NCBI RefSeq assembly: GCF_016907385.1
Contig: NZ_JAFBBU010000001.1
Span: 2,480,001-2,544,000 of the forward strand
Source of the DNA: Subtercola frigoramans
GTDB lineage: Bacteria > Actinomycetota > Actinomycetes > Actinomycetales > Microbacteriaceae
Length of the DNA stretch: 64,000 bases
Direction: 5' to 3'
Shown: piece after piece, positions 1-9,325 of the stretch
Numbering within the stretch: the first letter of the stretch is position 1
Layout: each line of letters opens with the position of its first letter
Translations under genes and position numbers: made by a program
The notes under the pieces: model-generated
What the model was told of the DNA's origin: nothing
Database searches by the model: none
What the model saw: only the letters and a program-made list of their open reading frames with translations

Positions 1-2193
1 AACGGCCGCATCAGTGACCAGGGCACTCACGACGAACTCCGCGAGCGTAGCGCTACCTATCGAGGGCTGCTGTCGAACCTTGACGAGCAGACACAGGCTG
101 CAGCCCAGAGCGGCCGGATCGAAGTGCTGGCAGATCTCACCGCCGACGGCGATCTGGTTACTGGCCGCCAGGACGACGCCGACGCGGCAGCGAGCAGCGG
201 CTCAGTTCCGCGACGACCTGAATCCCGATCCACTGCAGGGTCCTCCACCCCGGGAAACGCCGCCGCCGACGCGGGCGCGACCTTCCTCGCCCCGATGCCC
301 GACCTCCTCGGCGCCGTGGCGAAGCTCGGCCCGGTTCGCGATGTGCCCGAGATCGACCTCGGGCGCGAGACGGTCGCCGACCCGAAATTCACCCTCGTGC
401 GTCTGCTGAAGGAGTTCCGAAAGCCTCTGGCCGTGGGCCTGGTGCTCGTCGTTCTCGACGCCGTCGCCGGGCTACTCGGGCCGATTCTCGTGAAGACGGG
501 CATCGACAGCGGCGTGCAGGCGGGTTCTGCCGCAGTGCTCTTCGGGGCATCCGCCCTGTATCTCATCGTCACTCTGGCCGACCTCTTCGACGTGATCGCC
601 TCGACCTTCGTCACCGGCAGGATCGCCCAGCGCGTCATGCTGTCGCTGCGCATTCGCATCTGGTCGCAACTGCAGCGGTTGTCGCTCGACTATTACGAAC
701 GCGAGATGGCCGGCCGGGTCATGACGCGAATGACCACCGACGTCGACCAGTTCGAGTCGCTCATCCAGAACGGCCTGCTCTCGGCGCTCGTCTCTGTCGT
801 CACCTTCGTGGGTGTGGGTGTCGCGCTGCTCACCGTGAACCTCGAACTGGGTCTCTGCACGCTCACCGTCGTCATTCCGCTGGCGATTGCGACGATGCTG
901 TTCCGCAAGCGGTCGTCTACGCTCTACGACGTGTCGCGCGATCGCATCGCCGTGGTCAACGCCGACTTCCAGGAGAGCCTGTCTGGCGTGCGCGAGTCGC
1001 AGGCCTTTGTTCACGAGGCAGCGGCGGTCACGCGATTCCACGGTCTCGGCGCCCACTACCTCGAATCGCGGGTCAAGGCGCAGCGGCTCGTTGCTCTGTA
1101 CTTTCCGTTCGTGCAGTTCCTGTCGGGGGTGGCCGACGCGATCGTTCTGGGTGTCGGCGCCGGCCTGATTGCCTCCGGCGACCTCACCTCAGGCGCACTC
1201 ATCGCGTTCATCCTGTACATCGACATGTTCTTCTCCCCCATCCAGCAGCTCTCGCAGGTGTTCGATTCGTGGCAGCAGACCCGCGTCTCCGTGGGCAGGA
1301 TCTCGCAACTCATGCAGCTCCAGACCCTCACTCCCACGGCAGCAGACGCCCTGGTGCCCGGCCGGCTCTCTGGAGCCCTCACCCTCACGAACGTACGATT
1401 CTCCTACCCGTCGACTGAACCCCTGCCGTCGGCGTCGAAAGCCACCAGGGGCCCATCGGATGCCCGGCTCGCCCTGAGCGACGACGCCTCGTTCATCGCC
1501 CCCCGCGAGGCGCTCCGGGGCATCACCCTCGACATCGCTGCCCGCGAGACCGTCGCCCTCGTCGGAGAGACAGGCGCCGGCAAATCCACGGTCATGAAAC
1601 TCCTGGCGCGCTTCTATGATGTCGACAGCGGTGCGGTTCTGGCCGACGGTACCGACGTGCGCGCGCTCGATCTCGTCGCGTTTCGCAAACAGCTGGGCTA
1701 CGTGCCACAGGAGGCATTCCTCTTCACGGGCACGGTTCGGGACAACATCGCGTTCGGTCGCCCCGGGGCGACTGACGACGAGGTGCATGCCGCGGCCACG
1801 GCCGTCGGGGCCGATGACTTCATCGCCGAGCTCTCTGGCGGGTACGACCATGCGCTCTCCGAACGGGGCCGATCGCTCTCTGCCGGCCAGCGCCAGCTGA
1901 TCGCCCTCGCCAGGGCCCAGCTCGTCGACCCCGCCATTCTGCTGCTCGACGAGGCGACCTCGAATCTCGACCTGGCGACAGAGGCACGGGTCACGGCGGC
2001 AATGGACCGGGTCTCGCGCGGGCGAACCACCATCGTGATCGCCCACAGGCTGCAGACGGCCCGCGCGGCCGATCGCATAGCGGTGCTGCACGACGGTGGT
2101 ATCGCCGAAGTGGGCACCCACGACGAACTCCTCGAACGGGGCGGCCGGTACGCGACGATGTGGAAGGCCTACCAGACCGTGGAGCAGCGCTAG
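1..2193 (+). CDS. Fused double ABC exporter, C-terminal part (5' truncated by window)
   Basis: The reading frame is open from base 1, so the gene begins upstream. The first residues (GRISDQGTHDELRERS) are the usual tail of an ATPase domain just after its H-loop. A hydrophilic linker of roughly 90 residues follows, then a second complete half-transporter. That half has a six-helix membrane domain (visible residues about 140-420) and an ATPase domain with Walker A GETGAGKS (522-529), signature LSAGQ (626-630), Walker B LLLDE (D650/E651) and the H-loop histidine (682). Two membrane-ATPase halves in one chain is the layout of actinobacterial multidrug exporters such as Rv0194 of Mycobacterium tuberculosis. 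The protein should sit in the cytoplasmic membrane and export amphipathic compounds; the substrate cannot be read from the sequence. An inner methionine at base 124 could be mistaken for the start, but it lies in the linker. The fusion is inferred from the tail seen at bases 1-80. Confidence 0.85.
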   Translation, partial: NGRISDQGTHDELRERSATYRGLLSNLDEQTQAAAQSGRIEVLADLTADGDLVTGRQDDADAAASSGSVPRRPESRSTAGSSTPGNAAADAGATFLAPMPDLLGAVAKLGPVRDVPEIDLGRETVADPKFTLVRLLKEFRKPLAVGLVLVVLDAVAGLLGPILVKTGIDSGVQAGSAAVLFGASALYLIVTLADLFDVIASTFVTGRIAQRVMLSLRIRIWSQLQRLSLDYYEREMAGRVMTRMTTDVDQFESLIQNGLLSALVSVVTFVGVGVALLTVNLELGLCTLTVVIPLAIATMLFRKRSSTLYDVSRDRIAVVNADFQESLSGVRESQAFVHEAAAVTRFHGLGAHYLESRVKAQRLVALYFPFVQFLSGVADAIVLGVGAGLIASGDLTSGALIAFILYIDMFFSPIQQLSQVFDSWQQTRVSVGRISQLMQLQTLTPTAADALVPGRLSGALTLTNVRFSYPSTEPLPSASKATRGPSDARLALSDDASFIAPREALRGITLDIAARETVALVGETGAGKSTVMKLLARFYDVDSGAVLADGTDVRALDLVAFRKQLGYVPQEAFLFTGTVRDNIAFGRPGATDDEVHAAATAVGADDFIAELSGGYDHALSERGRSLSAGQRQLIALARAQLVDPAILLLDEATSNLDLATEARVTAAMDRVSRGRTTIVIAHRLQTARAADRIAVLHDGGIAEVGTHDELLERGGRYATMWKAYQTVEQR

Positions 2194-2273
2194 GATTTCG
2201 GGTAGACATCACTCTCCTCACTCGTGTTGACTTCGCACTGAGCGACAGACCGAAACCCAACAGGCAGGATGCC

Positions 2274-2720
2274 ATGACCGACCCCAGCCAGAACCCTCCG
2301 GGCGATCACCACCAGCCTCAGCCCGTGAACTACGGCACGACGCCGATCGCCTCCGTCGAGGGCCAGCCCGGGACGGCTCCGTACGCCGGCCAGAGCCAGT
2401 ATGGCGAGCAGGGCCAGTATGCCGCCGCTCCCCCGGCGGCGTACGGTGCGGCTCGAACCAACGTGCTCGCGATCGTCGCTTTCGCGCTCTCGTTCGTCGT
2501 GCCGCTCGCGGCCATCGTCACCGGCCACATCGCCCTCGGTCAGATCAAGAGAACAGGCGAGCAGGGCCATGGCTTCGCCCTGGCCGGCACGATCATCGGC
2601 TACGCCCTGACGGGCCTGGCACTGATCATGGTGATCGCCTATGTCGCGTTCTTCATCGTGCTCATCGCCGTGGCCGCGACAAACGGCCAATACTCTACCG
2701 GGCGCTACGCCACCTACTGA
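2274..2720 (+). CDS. DUF4190-domain small membrane protein
   Basis: This 148-residue protein has a polar N-terminal half rich in Pro, Gln, Tyr and Gly (about residues 1-60). A membrane part with two hydrophobic segments follows, containing the stretch GHIALGQIKRTGEQGHGFAL that is typical of DUF4190 proteins. The family is common in Actinobacteria, and its molecular role is not known. The ATG at 2274 is chosen because AGGCAGG lies about seven bases upstream; the frame extends further 5' but then runs back into the end of the ABC exporter. The gene lies 80 bases after that exporter on the same strand and may share its transcript. A disordered N-terminus followed by two helices suggests a membrane-tethered protein with a cytoplasmic tail, but this is inference. 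Confidence 0.75.
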   Translation: MTDPSQNPPGDHHQPQPVNYGTTPIASVEGQPGTAPYAGQSQYGEQGQYAAAPPAAYGAARTNVLAIVAFALSFVVPLAAIVTGHIALGQIKRTGEQGHGFALAGTIIGYALTGLALIMVIAYVAFFIVLIAVAATNGQYSTGRYATY

Positions 2721-2831
2721 GGGTTGTCACCCCGCACTGTGGGCCGCGTGTTACCGCGCGATCTGATTCCCAAAAGCCATATCACAATTTTCAGGTTTAG
2801 GTCATCCGTGCCGTTGGGGAGAATGGCGCTG

Positions 2832-2837
2832 TAAGTT
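2832..2837 (+). promoter_or_regulatory. Candidate -10 element for a leaderless ligase mRNA
   Basis: TAAGTT fits the actinobacterial TANNNT pattern. It ends six bases before the ATG at 2844, with no Shine-Dalgarno sequence between. This spacing would place the transcription start on the A of the start codon. No convincing -35 is visible. Confidence 0.35.
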
Positions 2838-2843
2838 ACCGAC

Positions 2844-5513
2844 ATGAAGGCGGAGCTCACCCTCGGTGCAGAAGAAGAGTTGCATCTGATCGATCTCGAA
2901 AGCGGCACGCTTTCGGCTCGAGCACCGCAACTCCTGTCACGGTTGCCTGCAGACAGCTACTCGGCTGAGCTCCAACGCACCACGGTCGAGACAAACACCG
3001 CCGTCACCTCCACCCTGAGCGAACTCCGGGCGGAGTTACTGAGGCTCCGAAAGGGTCTCGCAGAGGCCGCCGGCGAGTTCGGGCTCGGCGTTGCGGCGGT
3101 CGGCACTGCTCCGCACTCCGAGTTCGCGGACTTCGAACTCACTGCAACGGGGCGATACCGGCGCATGCAGGAGCAGTACCGGCTGCTCGTCGACGAACAG
3201 CTGATCTGCGGACTGCAGATCCACGTGGGAGTCTCCGACCGCGATCTGGCAGTGCAGATCGCCCAGCGCGTCTCGCACGACCTGCCGCTTCTTCTGGCAC
3301 TCTCGGCCAGCTCACCCTTTCTGAATGGGCACGACACCGGCTATTCGAGCATCCGCACCACCATCTGGCAGCGCTGGCCGAGCGCCGGGGCGACAGGCGA
3401 GGTCTCGTCTGCGGCCGAATACGACGAGCTGCTCAGCGACCTCATCTCGAGCGGCGTGATCGCCGATGCCAAGATGGCGTACTTCGACGTGCGGCCCTCA
3501 TCGCACGAGCCGACTCTCGAACTGCGCGTCTGCGATGCCTGCCCGATCGTCGACGATGCCGTGCTGATCGCCGGTCTGTTCCGGGCTTCGGTGCTCTCTG
3601 CAGAACACGACATCGAGGCGGGCCGACCGCGACCGCAGATGCGGGCTCCGATCCACCGTGCTGCGATGTGGCAGGCGGCGCGCGGCGGGCTTTCGGGCAT
3701 GCTGCTCGACGGAACCGTCCACCCTCGCCCGGTCCCTGCGGCGCACGCCATCCGCGACCTGGTCTCGCGGCTCCGCCCGCAGCTCGAGGAGCTCGGCGAC
3801 TACGACGAGGTCAGGCACCTGAGCGAGGCCACCCTCGCGCGTGGCAACTCCGCGGACCGGCAGCGGGCCGCCTTCGCAGAACGAGGCGAGCTGCGCGACG
3901 TTGTGGAACAGGTCGTGCAGGAGACCCATGGCCCCGCAGAGGGGTACGCTCCCCGGGCCGCCACCGAGGCGCTCGCCCTGCGCAGTTACCGAACGAGAGC
4001 CGGCGACGAAGCCGTCGGGCCCAGCTCGATACCCCGGCCCGCGTACCGCGACGTCATCGACTTCTACCGCAACCTGAAGCCGACTGGTTTGGCCGATCGC
4101 AACCGCGAACGCGACGCCTATACCGAACGAACCTCGCTGGACTTCGGAGTCAAGGGGGCCTTCCAGCCCTTCGAAGTCGACCTCTTCCCGCGGATCATCA
4201 GCGCCTACGAATGGTCTGAGCTCGGCGCCGGCCTTCGCCAGCGGGCCCGCGCCATCGAGTCCTTCCTGCAGGACATCTACGGGCAGCAGCGGATCATCGC
4301 CGACGGCGTACTGCCGCGCGACCTCGCCGACTCGATCACCTCATCGCCGGGCTGGCGGGAGGAGGGCAGGCGAATCCCTCGGGGAACCGTTCGCGCCGCT
4401 GTCATGGGCTTCGACCTCGTGCGCAACGAGTTCGGCGGTTGGCGGGTGCTCGAAGACAATGTGCGTGCCCCGAGCGGGGCTGCCTACGCCATAGCAGCCA
4501 GGGCGCTGATGGATGCCGTGGTCCCTGAGCTACCCAGACCACTCGGTCTGCGCGACCCGCGTTCTGCCCTCGCCGAGCTGAGAGAAGCCCTGTTCGCCGG
4601 GCCGCGTGCCGGAGTCGGAGGCGACCTGCCACCCACCGTTGCGGCCGTTCTCAGCAGCGGCACCGCCAGCTCCGCCTGGTTCGAACACCGTCATCTGGCC
4701 GCCGATGCGGGCCTCCTGCTCGTGACGCCCGACGACCTCGACGTGGTGAGTGGGCGCGTCGTGGCCACCGCGTCGCGCGATGCCTCGGGCAACGCCGTGG
4801 CAGCCGGGTCGATGTCACCGGGTCATTCAGCAGACGGCAGGCTGATCATCCATTCGCTGTATGTGCGCATCGACCCTGAGCTGATCGACCTCGTCTCGAG
4901 CTCGGGGCGGGCGATCGGCCGGGAGATCCTCGAGGTGGCAGAAACGGGCAACGTCTTTCTCGCCAACGCACCCGGTAACGGGGTCGCAGACGACAAGGCG
5001 ATGTACTGCAACATTCACGACGTGATCGGTTACTACCTCGATGAACGCCCGTTGCTCGAATCCGTTCCGACCTATCGCACCAGCGACGCCTCGGAGCGCC
5101 GCAGCGTGCTCGAGCGGGTCGGGGAGCTCGTCACCAAGCCGGTCGACGGCGAAGGCGGGCGCGGCGTGCTGATCGGGCCGAAGGCCACGGCATCCCGTGT
5201 CGCCGAGCGCCGCAGCGAGATTGCGGCAGACCCCGCTGCGTGGGTCGCCCAGGAACTCGTCGCTCTCTCCTCGCTGCCGACCTTCGCCGGAGCACACCTC
5301 GAACCGCGGCACGTCGACCTTCGGGCGTTCGTGTACGTGCGAGGCACCGGGCCTGATGACGTCACGGTGGCCGACTTGGCGCTCACGCGCGTGGCACCGG
5401 CAGGGAGCATGGTGGTCAATTCCTCGCAAGGCGGAGGAGCCAAGGACACCTGGATCCTGGGCGCAGACGGCTCGCCCGACGACCGGAACGCTCATGTGCG
5501 CACGAGCCGGTAG
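2844..5513 (+). CDS. Carboxylate-amine ligase (GCS2/YbdK type) fused to circularly permuted type 2 ATP-grasp ligase
   Basis: This 889-residue two-domain ligase begins with GAEEEL, the active-site entry of glutamate-cysteine ligase family 2 (YbdK type), which spans about residues 1-365. After a short linker, residues about 400-885 match the circularly permuted type 2 ATP-grasp family, with the conserved LEDNVRAPSG and the C-terminal nucleotide-binding part (KPVDGEGGRG, NSSQGGGAKDTW). Both families join a carboxylate to an amine using ATP, so one polypeptide could make two successive amide bonds. The gene is followed by an asparagine-synthase-like amidotransferase (68 bases away) and an S9 peptidase that overlaps it. 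Together they resemble the ligase/amidotransferase/peptidase trio that makes N-acetylglutaminylglutamine amide in Proteobacteria, but with different ligase and peptidase families. The amino acids joined are unknown. The ATG start is the only sensible one and has no ribosome-binding site, consistent with a leaderless mRNA. Confidence 0.88.
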   Translation: MKAELTLGAEEELHLIDLESGTLSARAPQLLSRLPADSYSAELQRTTVETNTAVTSTLSELRAELLRLRKGLAEAAGEFGLGVAAVGTAPHSEFADFELTATGRYRRMQEQYRLLVDEQLICGLQIHVGVSDRDLAVQIAQRVSHDLPLLLALSASSPFLNGHDTGYSSIRTTIWQRWPSAGATGEVSSAAEYDELLSDLISSGVIADAKMAYFDVRPSSHEPTLELRVCDACPIVDDAVLIAGLFRASVLSAEHDIEAGRPRPQMRAPIHRAAMWQAARGGLSGMLLDGTVHPRPVPAAHAIRDLVSRLRPQLEELGDYDEVRHLSEATLARGNSADRQRAAFAERGELRDVVEQVVQETHGPAEGYAPRAATEALALRSYRTRAGDEAVGPSSIPRPAYRDVIDFYRNLKPTGLADRNRERDAYTERTSLDFGVKGAFQPFEVDLFPRIISAYEWSELGAGLRQRARAIESFLQDIYGQQRIIADGVLPRDLADSITSSPGWREEGRRIPRGTVRAAVMGFDLVRNEFGGWRVLEDNVRAPSGAAYAIAARALMDAVVPELPRPLGLRDPRSALAELREALFAGPRAGVGGDLPPTVAAVLSSGTASSAWFEHRHLAADAGLLLVTPDDLDVVSGRVVATASRDASGNAVAAGSMSPGHSADGRLIIHSLYVRIDPELIDLVSSSGRAIGREILEVAETGNVFLANAPGNGVADDKAMYCNIHDVIGYYLDERPLLESVPTYRTSDASERRSVLERVGELVTKPVDGEGGRGVLIGPKATASRVAERRSEIAADPAAWVAQELVALSSLPTFAGAHLEPRHVDLRAFVYVRGTGPDDVTVADLALTRVAPAGSMVVNSSQGGGAKDTWILGADGSPDDRNAHVRTSR

Positions 5514-5581
5514 CGACGCGGCACCGAGCGCCGCAGCCTGCAGGGCGAACGGCCGGGCTGCCAGAACAGGGGGGGCCTGAG

Positions 5582-7366
5582 ATGTGCGGCGTCGCCGGGG
5601 AGTTCCGCTTCGACGGGCAGAGTGCCGACATCGCGGCCCTCGCCCGCATGTCGTCGTGCCTCGTTCACCGGGGCCCCGATGGTGACGGGCTCTGGGCCCA
5701 TGGCCCCGTCGCACTCGGCCACCGGCGACTGTCGATCATCGATCTGAGCGCGGCGGGTTCCCAACCGATGGTGGATGCCCCTCTCGGCCTGACGGTGGTC
5801 TTCAACGGCTGCATCTACAACTACAGAGACCTTCGCACCGAGCTGGCGGGCAAGGGCTACACCTTCTTCTCCTCCTCAGACACCGAGGTGATCGGTAAGG
5901 CATATGCCGAATGGGGCATGGATTGTGTCGACCACTTTCTGGGAATGTTCGCCTTCGCGATTCTCGAGAGGGAGAGCGGGCGTCTGGTGCTAGCCAGGGA
6001 CCGCCTCGGTATCAAACCGCTGTACCTGGACGAGACCGGTGAGCGCCTCCGCTTCGCCTCGACCCTGCCCGCCCTGATCGCCGGTGGTGGCACCGACACG
6101 AGTATCGACCAGGAGGCACTGGCGTACTACATGACCTTCCATTCGGTTGTCCCCGCCCCACGCACCATCCTGAACGGCGTACGCAAGCTGCCGCCGGCCA
6201 CGATCCGGCTGATCGAGCCAGACGGCCATTCGGTGGAACGGGTGTACTGGGCACCGAGTTTCGCCCGCGATGACGAGTACGCAGGATTCGACGAGCGTGA
6301 CTGGCAGGATGCGGTCATCCGGAGCCTTCGAACCGCAGTCGAACGGCGCATGGTCGCCGACGTGCCCGTGGGTGTGCTGCTCTCGGGAGGCATCGATTCG
6401 AGCCTCGTGGTGGCCCTTCTCGCCGGAGCGGGCCAGACCGACCTCAGCACCTTCAGTATCGGTTTCGAGGCCGCCGGAGGCGAGTCGGGTGACGAATTTG
6501 AGTACTCGACACTCGTTGCTGATCGCTTCGCAACGGACCACCATCGCATCACGATCGACAGCTCCCGCCTACTGCCCGGCATCGACGGCGCCATCGCCGC
6601 CATGAGCGAACCCATGGTGAGCCACGACTGCGTGGCGTTCTACCTTCTCAGCGAAGATGTCTCGAAGTCTGTCAAGGTCGTGCAGTCAGGGCAGGGCGCC
6701 GACGAAGTCCTGGGCGGTTACGACTGGTACCCGCCGCTCGCCGATGTGCCACGCGGCGCTGCAGCCGAAGCCTATGCCAGCGTGTTCTTCGACCGCCGGT
6801 GGCCCGCGATGAGTTCGATTCTCTCCCGTGACTGGATGCTCGGGCACGATGCCCCGAGCGAATTCATAGCCCGCCGATTCGCGGAGCCCGGGGCAGAGAC
6901 CTCCGTCGACGCAGCCCTGCGCAACGACACCACCGTGATGCTGGTCGACGACCCGGTGAAACGGGTCGACAACATGACCATGGCCTGGGGCCTGGAGGCT
7001 CGTGTTCCCTTTCTCGACCACGAGTTCGTCGAACTGGTCGGGAGAATCCCTCCACAGCTCAAACTGGCCGACGGCGGCAAGGGGGTACTGAAGGCGGCCA
7101 GCCGCGGAATCGTGCCCGATGAGGTCATCGATCGCACCAAGGGCTACTTTCCCGTGCCGGCGATCCGGCAGCTCGAGGGGCCGTACCTGGCGAAGATGCG
7201 CGATGCTCTCACAGACCCGGCTGCCCGTGCGCGTGGCCTCTTCAACAGCGCAGAAGTCGAACGTCTCCTGGCCTCTCCGAACGAAACGAGGACGACCCTC
7301 GGGTCGAATGCGCTCTGGCAGCTTGGTTTACTGGAGCTGTGGCTGCAGAAACAGGGAATTCGATAA
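5582..7366 (+). CDS. Asparagine-synthase-like glutamine amidotransferase (trio amidotransferase, TIGR03104-like)
   Basis: This 594-residue protein starts MCGVAGEF, so Cys2 is the glutaminase nucleophile once Met1 is removed. The N-terminal class II glutaminase domain covers about residues 2-205. The synthetase domain contains the pyrophosphate loop SGGIDS (268-273), and later GLEARVPFLDHE and KGYFPVPA. The overall pattern resembles the amidotransferase of the N-acetylglutaminylglutamine-amide trio more than housekeeping AsnB. It should transfer ammonia from glutamine to an adenylated carboxylate, probably capping the peptide made by the upstream fused ligase as an amide. A strong GGGGG Shine-Dalgarno run lies about 7 bases before the ATG. 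The downstream peptidase starts inside its last 28 bases. The true acceptor is unknown, and a plain asparagine synthetase cannot be fully excluded. Confidence 0.85.
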   Translation: MCGVAGEFRFDGQSADIAALARMSSCLVHRGPDGDGLWAHGPVALGHRRLSIIDLSAAGSQPMVDAPLGLTVVFNGCIYNYRDLRTELAGKGYTFFSSSDTEVIGKAYAEWGMDCVDHFLGMFAFAILERESGRLVLARDRLGIKPLYLDETGERLRFASTLPALIAGGGTDTSIDQEALAYYMTFHSVVPAPRTILNGVRKLPPATIRLIEPDGHSVERVYWAPSFARDDEYAGFDERDWQDAVIRSLRTAVERRMVADVPVGVLLSGGIDSSLVVALLAGAGQTDLSTFSIGFEAAGGESGDEFEYSTLVADRFATDHHRITIDSSRLLPGIDGAIAAMSEPMVSHDCVAFYLLSEDVSKSVKVVQSGQGADEVLGGYDWYPPLADVPRGAAAEAYASVFFDRRWPAMSSILSRDWMLGHDAPSEFIARRFAEPGAETSVDAALRNDTTVMLVDDPVKRVDNMTMAWGLEARVPFLDHEFVELVGRIPPQLKLADGGKGVLKAASRGIVPDEVIDRTKGYFPVPAIRQLEGPYLAKMRDALTDPAARARGLFNSAEVERLLASPNETRTTLGSNALWQLGLLELWLQKQGIR

Positions 7367-9285
7367 TCGACACCGGCGAGCTGATCGCGCGCCTCGTCGC
7401 CGCGTGGGGCAGCTGGGGGCCGACGATGACGCCCGACGCCGACCGCGTCGCCTTCATCAGCGACCGCTCCGGCCTACCCCAGCTCTGGGTGCAGGCTGTC
7501 GTGACCAGCGGTGAACTGCCCGAGCCGTCGCTCATCCGATTCTGCGACGACCCCGTCACTGCGGTGACCTGGTCGGCCGACAGCGCGTGGCTCGCGTGTG
7601 CCGTCGCAACCGACGGGGGCGTTCGGAGCCAGGTCTGGGTCGTCAGGCCAGACGGCACGGATGCCCGGCGAATCGCCGGCGACAGCGAACACCATGCTGA
7701 GCTCGGGCCGTGGACCCGCAGTGGTCACCGCGTGGTCGTCACTGTGCCGTCGGCCGAGGTCGGGGAGCCCACACGCACCTTTCTCGTCGAGCCCGTGACT
7801 GGGCACTTCGAGCCGCTCGCCGTAGGTGAGCTCATCCATGTGCTCGACCTCTCGGTCGGCGAGGCACTCGTGGTCATCCGCGACGGCCGGCGGGGACACG
7901 AGTTCTGTGTGGTCGTCGATCGGCTGAGTGACGAGGACCACCCGTTGATGCCTCCGGGCGAGCACGGGCACGCGGTGACCGGGGCGACGACAGCGGCACT
8001 CATCCGACCCGCGCCGGCGGGTGCCGAACCTGGCAGCCCCGTCGTCGCCTACCTCGCGACCGAAGTCGGGGCGCCGAGGCAGCGACTGGTCGCCCTGCCC
8101 CTCGCCCCCGATGGCTGGCGCGGTGTGCCCCGTGTTCTCGCAGAACGAGCCGATGCCGAACTCGAAGCACTCGATGCCGACGACGCCGGGCGATTGTTGC
8201 TGCTGGTCTGGAACTGCGCGGGGCGAAGCGTGATCGAGCTCTACGACACGACGACAGACGAATGCATTCCCGTGGCCGGCCTGCCGGGGTTGGTTGCAAC
8301 AAGCCCGGTGCTGAGCCGTGATGGCAGCACGGTCATTCTGAGTGTCGAGGGGCCGCTGCGCCCACGCGAGCTCTGGCGGCTCGACACGGCGGCACACAGC
8401 TGGACGCGCGTCACGCAGGTACCGGCCCTGGCCGGGATGGCACTCGCAGAGCCGACGCTCGAGCACTTCACCGGCGAGGACGGGCTCCGGTTGAGCGGCT
8501 GGTTGTACCGCGCTCCTGGTGGAGCACGCCCCCGTGGTGCGCACGCGAAGCCGATCGACGACGCGGGTGAAGCAGAATCGGCTCGGTCTGCCGGGCCCGC
8601 CATGCTGAGCCTGCACGGCGGACCAGAGGCGCAGGAGAGACCGACGTTCAACCCGCAGCACCAGGCGATGGTCGCAGCGGGCATCACCGTCTTCGCGCCG
8701 AACGTGCGCGGGTCATCCGGTTTCGGCCGCGAGTTCAGCCATCTCGACGACGTTCATAGGCGACAGGGCGCGTTCGACGATGTGCTCGCCGCGGCCCGGT
8801 TCCTCGTCGACGCCGGCCTGGCCGACGCGGGGCGGATCGCTGTGACGGGTCGCTCCTACGGCGGCTACCTCACCCTGGCCGCGCTGGCATTCTCCCCCGG
8901 TGTCTTCGCTGCCGCAATCGACATCTGCGGGATGTCCCACATGATGACCTTCTACCGGGACACCGAGCCGTGGATCGCCGCGGCCGCTGTGACCAAGTAC
9001 GGGCATCCGGAACACGACCAGAAGCTGTTACGCCGCATCTCGCCGCTTGTGAAGGTGTCGAACATCGATGTGCCCCTGCTGGTGGCGCACGGTGAGCTCG
9101 ACACGAACGTGCCTGTGAACGAGGCACGCCAGGTCGTGGCCGCGCTGCGCGAACTCGGGAGGCCGGTCGAGTACCTCGAACTCGCGGGTGAGGGTCACGA
9201 GTACCGACGCGCAGAGTCGAAACTGCTGCTCGCCGAGACGATGGTGCGGTTCCTGCTGGAGAACCTCTCCCGAATCGAGGGGTGA
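7339..9285 (+). CDS. S9 family (prolyl oligopeptidase-like) serine peptidase
   Basis: This 648-residue protein has an N-terminal beta-propeller region (about 1-380, with repeated strands such as VAFISDRSG and SRDGSTVILSVEG). A C-terminal alpha/beta-hydrolase domain follows. The catalytic triad is visible: Ser506 in GRSYGGY, Asp588 in AHGELDTNVP and His620 in GEGHEY. There is no signal peptide, so it should be cytoplasmic. The GTG start at 7339 lies 28 bases inside the preceding amidotransferase, implying translational coupling. As third member of the cluster it may mature, recycle or degrade the peptide amide made by the two upstream genes. The substrate cannot be predicted: family members are dipeptidyl peptidases, oligopeptidases and acylaminoacyl peptidases. 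The upstream methionine context offers no better start. Confidence 0.85.
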   Translation: MAAETGNSIIDTGELIARLVAAWGSWGPTMTPDADRVAFISDRSGLPQLWVQAVVTSGELPEPSLIRFCDDPVTAVTWSADSAWLACAVATDGGVRSQVWVVRPDGTDARRIAGDSEHHAELGPWTRSGHRVVVTVPSAEVGEPTRTFLVEPVTGHFEPLAVGELIHVLDLSVGEALVVIRDGRRGHEFCVVVDRLSDEDHPLMPPGEHGHAVTGATTAALIRPAPAGAEPGSPVVAYLATEVGAPRQRLVALPLAPDGWRGVPRVLAERADAELEALDADDAGRLLLLVWNCAGRSVIELYDTTTDECIPVAGLPGLVATSPVLSRDGSTVILSVEGPLRPRELWRLDTAAHSWTRVTQVPALAGMALAEPTLEHFTGEDGLRLSGWLYRAPGGARPRGAHAKPIDDAGEAESARSAGPAMLSLHGGPEAQERPTFNPQHQAMVAAGITVFAPNVRGSSGFGREFSHLDDVHRRQGAFDDVLAAARFLVDAGLADAGRIAVTGRSYGGYLTLAALAFSPGVFAAAIDICGMSHMMTFYRDTEPWIAAAAVTKYGHPEHDQKLLRRISPLVKVSNIDVPLLVAHGELDTNVPVNEARQVVAALRELGRPVEYLELAGEGHEYRRAESKLLLAETMVRFLLENLSRIEG

Positions 9286-9325
9286 ACAGCCGCCCATCGC
9301 CTGCGATTCACGACAGGATGGATCC

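Noticed and set aside
124..2193. ABC half-transporter starting at base 124
   Set aside because: The same frame is open to base 1 and encodes the end of another ATPase domain, so 124 is an inner methionine in the linker.
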